Origin: Ectopseudomonas composti
GTDB lineage: Bacteria > Pseudomonadota > Gammaproteobacteria > Pseudomonadales > Pseudomonadaceae
DNA length: 64,000 bases
Assembly (NCBI RefSeq): GCF_001567565.1
Contig: NZ_LSSW01000029.1
Coordinates: 124,001-188,000, forward strand
Direction: 5' to 3'
A model generated the notes under the pieces. The model did no database searches. It saw only the letters and a list, made by a program, of their open reading frames with translations, and was not told the origin of the DNA. Both the position numbers and the translations under genes were made by a program. Every line of letters starts with the position of its first letter. The stretch's first letter is position 1. Positions 60,934 through 64,000 of the stretch are shown here, piece after piece.

Positions 60934-61697
60934 TCATGAACTCAATCAAGTCTCTAGCCTTGCTCGGCTTGTTGCTGACGCCACTGGCCCAGGCCGATGA
61001 GCTGCCTGCGGCGATCAAGGCTGTCGAAGGCCGTGGGGCCAAGGTAGTGGGCAGCTTCGACGCGCCTGGTGGACTCAAGGGCTATGCCGCGCGCTACAAC
61101 GGCCAGGGGCTGGCACTGTACCTGACGGCCGATGGTGAGCATGTGCTGATCGGTACCTTGCTCGATGCCAAGGGTGAGGACCTGACCAAGGAGCCACTGG
61201 AGCGCCTGGTCTATCAGCCGCTGGGTCAGGAGATGTGGCAGCAGTTGCAAGGCAGCACCTGGATCGCTGACGGCGACGACAAGGCGCCACGCGTCGTTTA
61301 CATGTTCTCCGACCCCAACTGCCCTTACTGCAACATGTTCTGGCGTCAGGCGCGGCCTTGGGTCGAGGCCGGGCGTGTGCAGGTACGCCACGTCATGGTC
61401 GGCATGCTGCGCCCGGACAGCCCCGGCAAGGCGGCGGCGCTGCTCGCTGCCAGCGATCAGCGCAAGGCGCTCGGCGAGCATGAATCGGCCGGGCGCGAAA
61501 GCACGCTCAAACCACTGGGCAAGATCCCCGAAAAGATCACGGAGCAACTGAACGCCAACATGGAGCTGATGGGCGAAATGGGCGCCTCCGCGACGCCGGC
61601 CATCTACTACCTCGATGATGCGGGCCGTCTGCAGCAGCAGAACGGTGCGCCGCGTCCGGACATGCTGGAAACCATCATGGGCTCTGCCAAGCCCTGA
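60930..61697 (+). CDS. dsbG: Thiol:disulfide interchange protein DsbG
   Basis: 255 residues. Signal peptide to about 22, short dimerisation part, then a thioredoxin domain with CPYC (Cys-131, Cys-134) in FSDPNCPYCNMFW and the cis-Pro loop ASATPAIYYL. DsbG-type proteins reduce single sulfenylated cysteines and isomerise disulfides. DsbD and the TlpA-like protein are encoded directly upstream with overlapping codons. A palindrome follows before tsdB. Confidence 0.92.
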   Translation: MIMNSIKSLALLGLLLTPLAQADELPAAIKAVEGRGAKVVGSFDAPGGLKGYAARYNGQGLALYLTADGEHVLIGTLLDAKGEDLTKEPLERLVYQPLGQEMWQQLQGSTWIADGDDKAPRVVYMFSDPNCPYCNMFWRQARPWVEAGRVQVRHVMVGMLRPDSPGKAAALLAASDQRKALGEHESAGRESTLKPLGKIPEKITEQLNANMELMGEMGASATPAIYYLDDAGRLQQQNGAPRPDMLETIMGSAKP

Positions 61698-61704
61698 GTG
61701 ACGG

Positions 61705-61724
61705 TGCACAGCCTTGGCTGTGCA
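61705..61724. repeat. Perfect palindrome between dsbG and tsdB
   Basis: TGCACAGCC TT GGCTGTGCA: 9-bp arms with a 2-nt centre, no T tail. It may be a partial terminator, an mRNA 3' shield for the dsb part, or a protein binding site. Confidence 0.6.
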
Positions 61725-61762
61725 TCTGGAAAGCCTGATAACAACTATTGAAGAGGATGCCA

Positions 61763-62407
61763 ATGAGAGCCTCTCGTTTATCTCTGCTAGGGCTGTGTGC
61801 GACGTTGACGTCCAGCGTGTTCGCTTTCGAGCCGCTGCCGCTTGCGCAGCAAGGCGGCGTCAGCCAGGTGATGCTGACTTGCACGGCGTGTCACGGCGAT
61901 GCCCTGATGGGCGTGGCGGCTGCCGGTTTTCCACGTCTGGCCGGGCAATCTGCCGACTACCTGGCCAAGCAGCTCTATGACTTCAAAGCGGGCAATCGCT
62001 CCAATCCCTTCATGCAGCAATTCGCGGCCGGACTGAGCGATCAGGACATCCAGTCCGTGACGAGGTTCTTCGCTGCGTTACCAGCGGCTCAGTACGCAAG
62101 ACCCAACCGTGCCGCAGCGGCCAGCGACCTCGGTGCGCGCCTGGCTTTGCGTGGCGCCTGGGAACGCAATATTCCCGAGTGCGTGTCCTGTCATGGCCCG
62201 GGAGGTGTCGGCGTTGGCAAGACCTTCCCGCCCCTCGCCGGGCAGCCTGCTGCGTACCTGGCCAATCAGTTGCACGACTGGCAGAAGGGCGTGCGCCGCA
62301 ATGATCCAAACGACCTGATGGGGCATATCGCCAAGGCCCTGAACGAAGAAGAAATCCAAGCCGTGTCCGACTACTTTGCCGGCCTGCCTGCCGGAGGTGC
62401 CCGATGA
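61763..62407 (+). CDS. tsdB: Dihaem cytochrome c4-type, TsdB-like electron acceptor
   Basis: 214 residues. Signal peptide to about 21, then two cytochrome c domains with haem motifs CTACH (40-44) and CVSCH (140-144) and candidate Met ligands Met-84 and Met-186. This is the size and pattern of TsdB, the partner that takes electrons from thiosulfate dehydrogenase. Start placed at the ATG with AGAGG at 6 nt. Overlaps tsdA by 4 nt. A generic c4 for terminal oxidases is the alternative. Confidence 0.82.
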   Translation: MRASRLSLLGLCATLTSSVFAFEPLPLAQQGGVSQVMLTCTACHGDALMGVAAAGFPRLAGQSADYLAKQLYDFKAGNRSNPFMQQFAAGLSDQDIQSVTRFFAALPAAQYARPNRAAAASDLGARLALRGAWERNIPECVSCHGPGGVGVGKTFPPLAGQPAAYLANQLHDWQKGVRRNDPNDLMGHIAKALNEEEIQAVSDYFAGLPAGGAR

Positions 62408-63324
62408 AACACCTGATCCCGTTCGCGCTTGGCCTGGCCAGCGCTGCCACCGCCCATGCCGCGACCATCGCCATGGAAGACCAGAGTCAGCTACCCGCAG
62501 CGCCGGCCAAGGCCGAACACAGCGAGTGGTTTCAGCCTCCGCATGAGCAAGACCTGCCCAACGATGGATTCGGCCAGCTGGTACGCGAGGGGCGAGCGAT
62601 CTTCGTCGATACCCGCAACCAGGCCGGTGAGTATGTCGGCAATGGCATGAACTGCACCAACTGCCATCTGGATCAGGGGCGCAAGGCAAACTCGGCGCCG
62701 TTGTGGGGTGCCTACACCATGTATCCGGCCTATCGAAAGAAGAACGACAAGGTCAACAGCTTCGCCGAACGCATCCAGGGCTGCTTCCAGTTCAGCATGA
62801 ACGGCACCGCGCCAGCGGTGGACAGCCACATCATCAACGCCATCACGGCCTATTCGTACTGGCTGGCGACCGGTGCACCGGTGGGCAAGGCGCTACCGGG
62901 GCGGCTGTATCCAGTGGTGCAGGAACCGGCGGGGGGCTATGACCTGGCCCGTGGCGAGCAGGTCTATCAGCAGCAATGCGCGGTTTGTCATGGCGATAAC
63001 GGTGAGGGGCAGAAAGCCGGCAAGGACTATGTCCTGCCGCCGCTATGGGGCAAGGACTCCTACAACTGGGGGGCGGGCATGCACCGTATCAACACCGCAG
63101 CCGGCTTCATCCGTCACAACATGCCGCTGGGCAAGGGCGGTACGCTCAGCGATGCCGATGCCTGGCATGTGGCGGCCTACATGAACAGCCACGAGCGCCC
63201 GCAGGACCCTCGGTTGATCGACGGCTCGATCGAGAAAACCCGCGACAAGTACCACGCCGATGATGGTGTGAACCTGTACGGCAAGGTCGTCAACGGCGTG
63301 ATGCTCGGGCAAGGGGTGGACTGA
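62404..63324 (+). CDS. tsdA: Thiosulfate dehydrogenase (tetrathionate-forming)
   Basis: 306 residues. Signal peptide to about 19. Haem 1 motif CTNCH at 84-88 in NGMNCTNCHLDQGRKANSAP, and Cys-127 in RIQGCFQFSMNG, the position of the unusual haem-1 axial Cys of TsdA; haem 2 motif CAVCH at 192-196 and Met-240 in RHNMPLG as candidate ligand. TsdA condenses two thiosulfates to tetrathionate, giving electrons to TsdB, encoded just upstream with overlapping codons. The reverse (tetrathionate reduction) is also known in the family. The call rests on these motifs and on gene order. Confidence 0.85.
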   Translation: MKHLIPFALGLASAATAHAATIAMEDQSQLPAAPAKAEHSEWFQPPHEQDLPNDGFGQLVREGRAIFVDTRNQAGEYVGNGMNCTNCHLDQGRKANSAPLWGAYTMYPAYRKKNDKVNSFAERIQGCFQFSMNGTAPAVDSHIINAITAYSYWLATGAPVGKALPGRLYPVVQEPAGGYDLARGEQVYQQQCAVCHGDNGEGQKAGKDYVLPPLWGKDSYNWGAGMHRINTAAGFIRHNMPLGKGGTLSDADAWHVAAYMNSHERPQDPRLIDGSIEKTRDKYHADDGVNLYGKVVNGVMLGQGVD

Positions 63325-63357
63325 ACCCGTGCCCTGGAGAGCTGCCGATATCTCGGA

Positions 63358-64000
63358 TCAGTACAGCCACAGATCCTCGCCGGCATCCTGCAACTGCTGA
63401 TACACCCGATCCAGGTCCTCGCGCAGGCGCTCGGCTCCAGGCGCGTGGCGGGAGTAGATCAGCCGCAGCGACAAGCGCTGCAACTCGACGAAGGGCAGTT
63501 CACCGATGTCGAGTGTGCGCTTGGCCTGGTCGATGGGGGCCTGGTAGTCCAGCAGGTAGTCGCCGCGGCGGCGCTGGAGCATTTCCAGGGCCGAAGCGTG
63601 GTTGGAGGTGCGGTGCAGGGTGATGTTGCGCGCCGGGTCCCGCAGCCACTGATTGACGCCCTGCCAATAGCTGTAGCCATTGATCAGGATCACCCCGCGA
63701 TCCTGCAGGTCTTGTGGAATGCGCGGTATGGGCGTGTCGGGGCGAAAGTACAGGTTGAGGCTGATATCGCCCAGCAGGTGCTGGCTTTCGAGGGTGTGTT
63801 CGGCTAGCTCCGGTTTGCCTGAGGCGCCGAGCCAGAGCGCGATGCTGCCATCGAGCAGACCGCTGTACAGGCGTGCGCCGGGGTAGGAGCGAAAGTCCGC
63901 CTGGTATCCCGCCTCCTCGAGCAGGCGCGTGGCCAGCTCCAGGCCCGAGCCGCTGGGCAGGCCTTGCTCGTCGGTGTAGGAGTAGGGCGGAAACTCGTAG
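63358..64000 (-). CDS. Family 3 periplasmic solute-binding protein (N-terminus outside window)
   Basis: The frame enters from the right edge and ends at 63358; about 214 residues are visible. The first, YEFPPYSYTDEQGLPSGSGL, and then ELATRLLEEAGYQADF are the typical start of a mature SBP_bac_3 domain. The end is LREDLDRVYQQLQDAGEDLWLY. A GTG inside the gene is not the true start. Ligand unknown; the general family binds amino acids or similar. It converges with tsdA. Confidence 0.78.
   Translation of the reverse strand, partial: YEFPPYSYTDEQGLPSGSGLELATRLLEEAGYQADFRSYPGARLYSGLLDGSIALWLGASGKPELAEHTLESQHLLGDISLNLYFRPDTPIPRIPQDLQDRGVILINGYSYWQGVNQWLRDPARNITLHRTSNHASALEMLQRRRGDYLLDYQAPIDQAKRTLDIGELPFVELQRLSLRLIYSRHAPGAERLREDLDRVYQQLQDAGEDLWLY

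Overview
The window is high-GC chromosomal DNA of a Pseudomonas, most likely from the mendocina/pseudoalcaligenes/oleovorans side of the genus (inference). The reasons are gene order and content: a nearly unbroken block runs in the order I know from P. aeruginosa PAO1 (roughly the PA4015 to PA3961 segment, remembered and not searched), including ladS, the lip genes and the mrdA-rodA-rlpA-dacA row. Pseudomonas-type REP palindromes sit between genes. There is no rRNA, tRNA, phage, insertion sequence or CRISPR array in view. Almost all DNA is coding, and the many long antisense reading frames are GC-driven shadows.

Left part (1-9,300): the N-terminal end of a MORN lipoprotein gene, a MaoC-type hydratase, an LrgA/LrgB pair, a Lon-substrate-binding-domain protein, a DedA-PAP2 fusion with a 3-methyladenine glycosylase, a methyltransferase, and an alpha/beta hydrolase that carries a C-terminal PilZ-like domain. 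Then proA and nadD start a long co-directional run: nadD-rsfS-rlmH-mrdA-rodA-mltB-rlpA-dacA (NAD synthesis, ribosome silencing and methylation, cell elongation peptidoglycan machinery), followed by ybeD-lipB, with lipA convergent across a bidirectional terminator.

Middle (18,900-36,500), mostly on the minus strand: a second MltB-type transglycosylase, arfA with its built-in non-stop hairpin, holA, lptE, leuS; then lnt-corC-ybeY-phoH-miaB (lipoprotein maturation, ribosome/RNA processing, tRNA thiomethylation), and hemL-thiE-thiD. On the plus strand lie a YbeL-type zinc ribbon protein, a YdcF/ElyC protein and a DUF1820 protein.

Right part (36,800-64,000): ladS (hybrid kinase of the Gac/Rsm network), a TetR regulator whose start is buried in a 59-bp inverted repeat, an AidB-like acyl-CoA dehydrogenase, a cobalamin riboswitch in front of an orphan CbiM-like permease, AMP nucleosidase, a divergent MocR regulator/threonine-dehydratase pair, an acetyltransferase, an alcohol dehydrogenase, rluE, a small globin, an Lrp-type regulator divergent from a candidate small RNA, fieF, hrpB, and finally a redox module: two-component system divergent from dsbD, a TlpA-like protein, dsbG, tsdB and tsdA. 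That module would couple periplasmic thiol chemistry with thiosulfate-to-tetrathionate oxidation. The window ends inside a periplasmic solute-binding-protein gene.

Most of this is conserved core genome. The parts most worth a second look are the candidate small RNA at about 52,020-52,205, the inverted repeat over the TetR start, the hydrolase-PilZ fusion, the dsb/tsd/two-component module and the orphan riboswitch-controlled CbiM-like gene.
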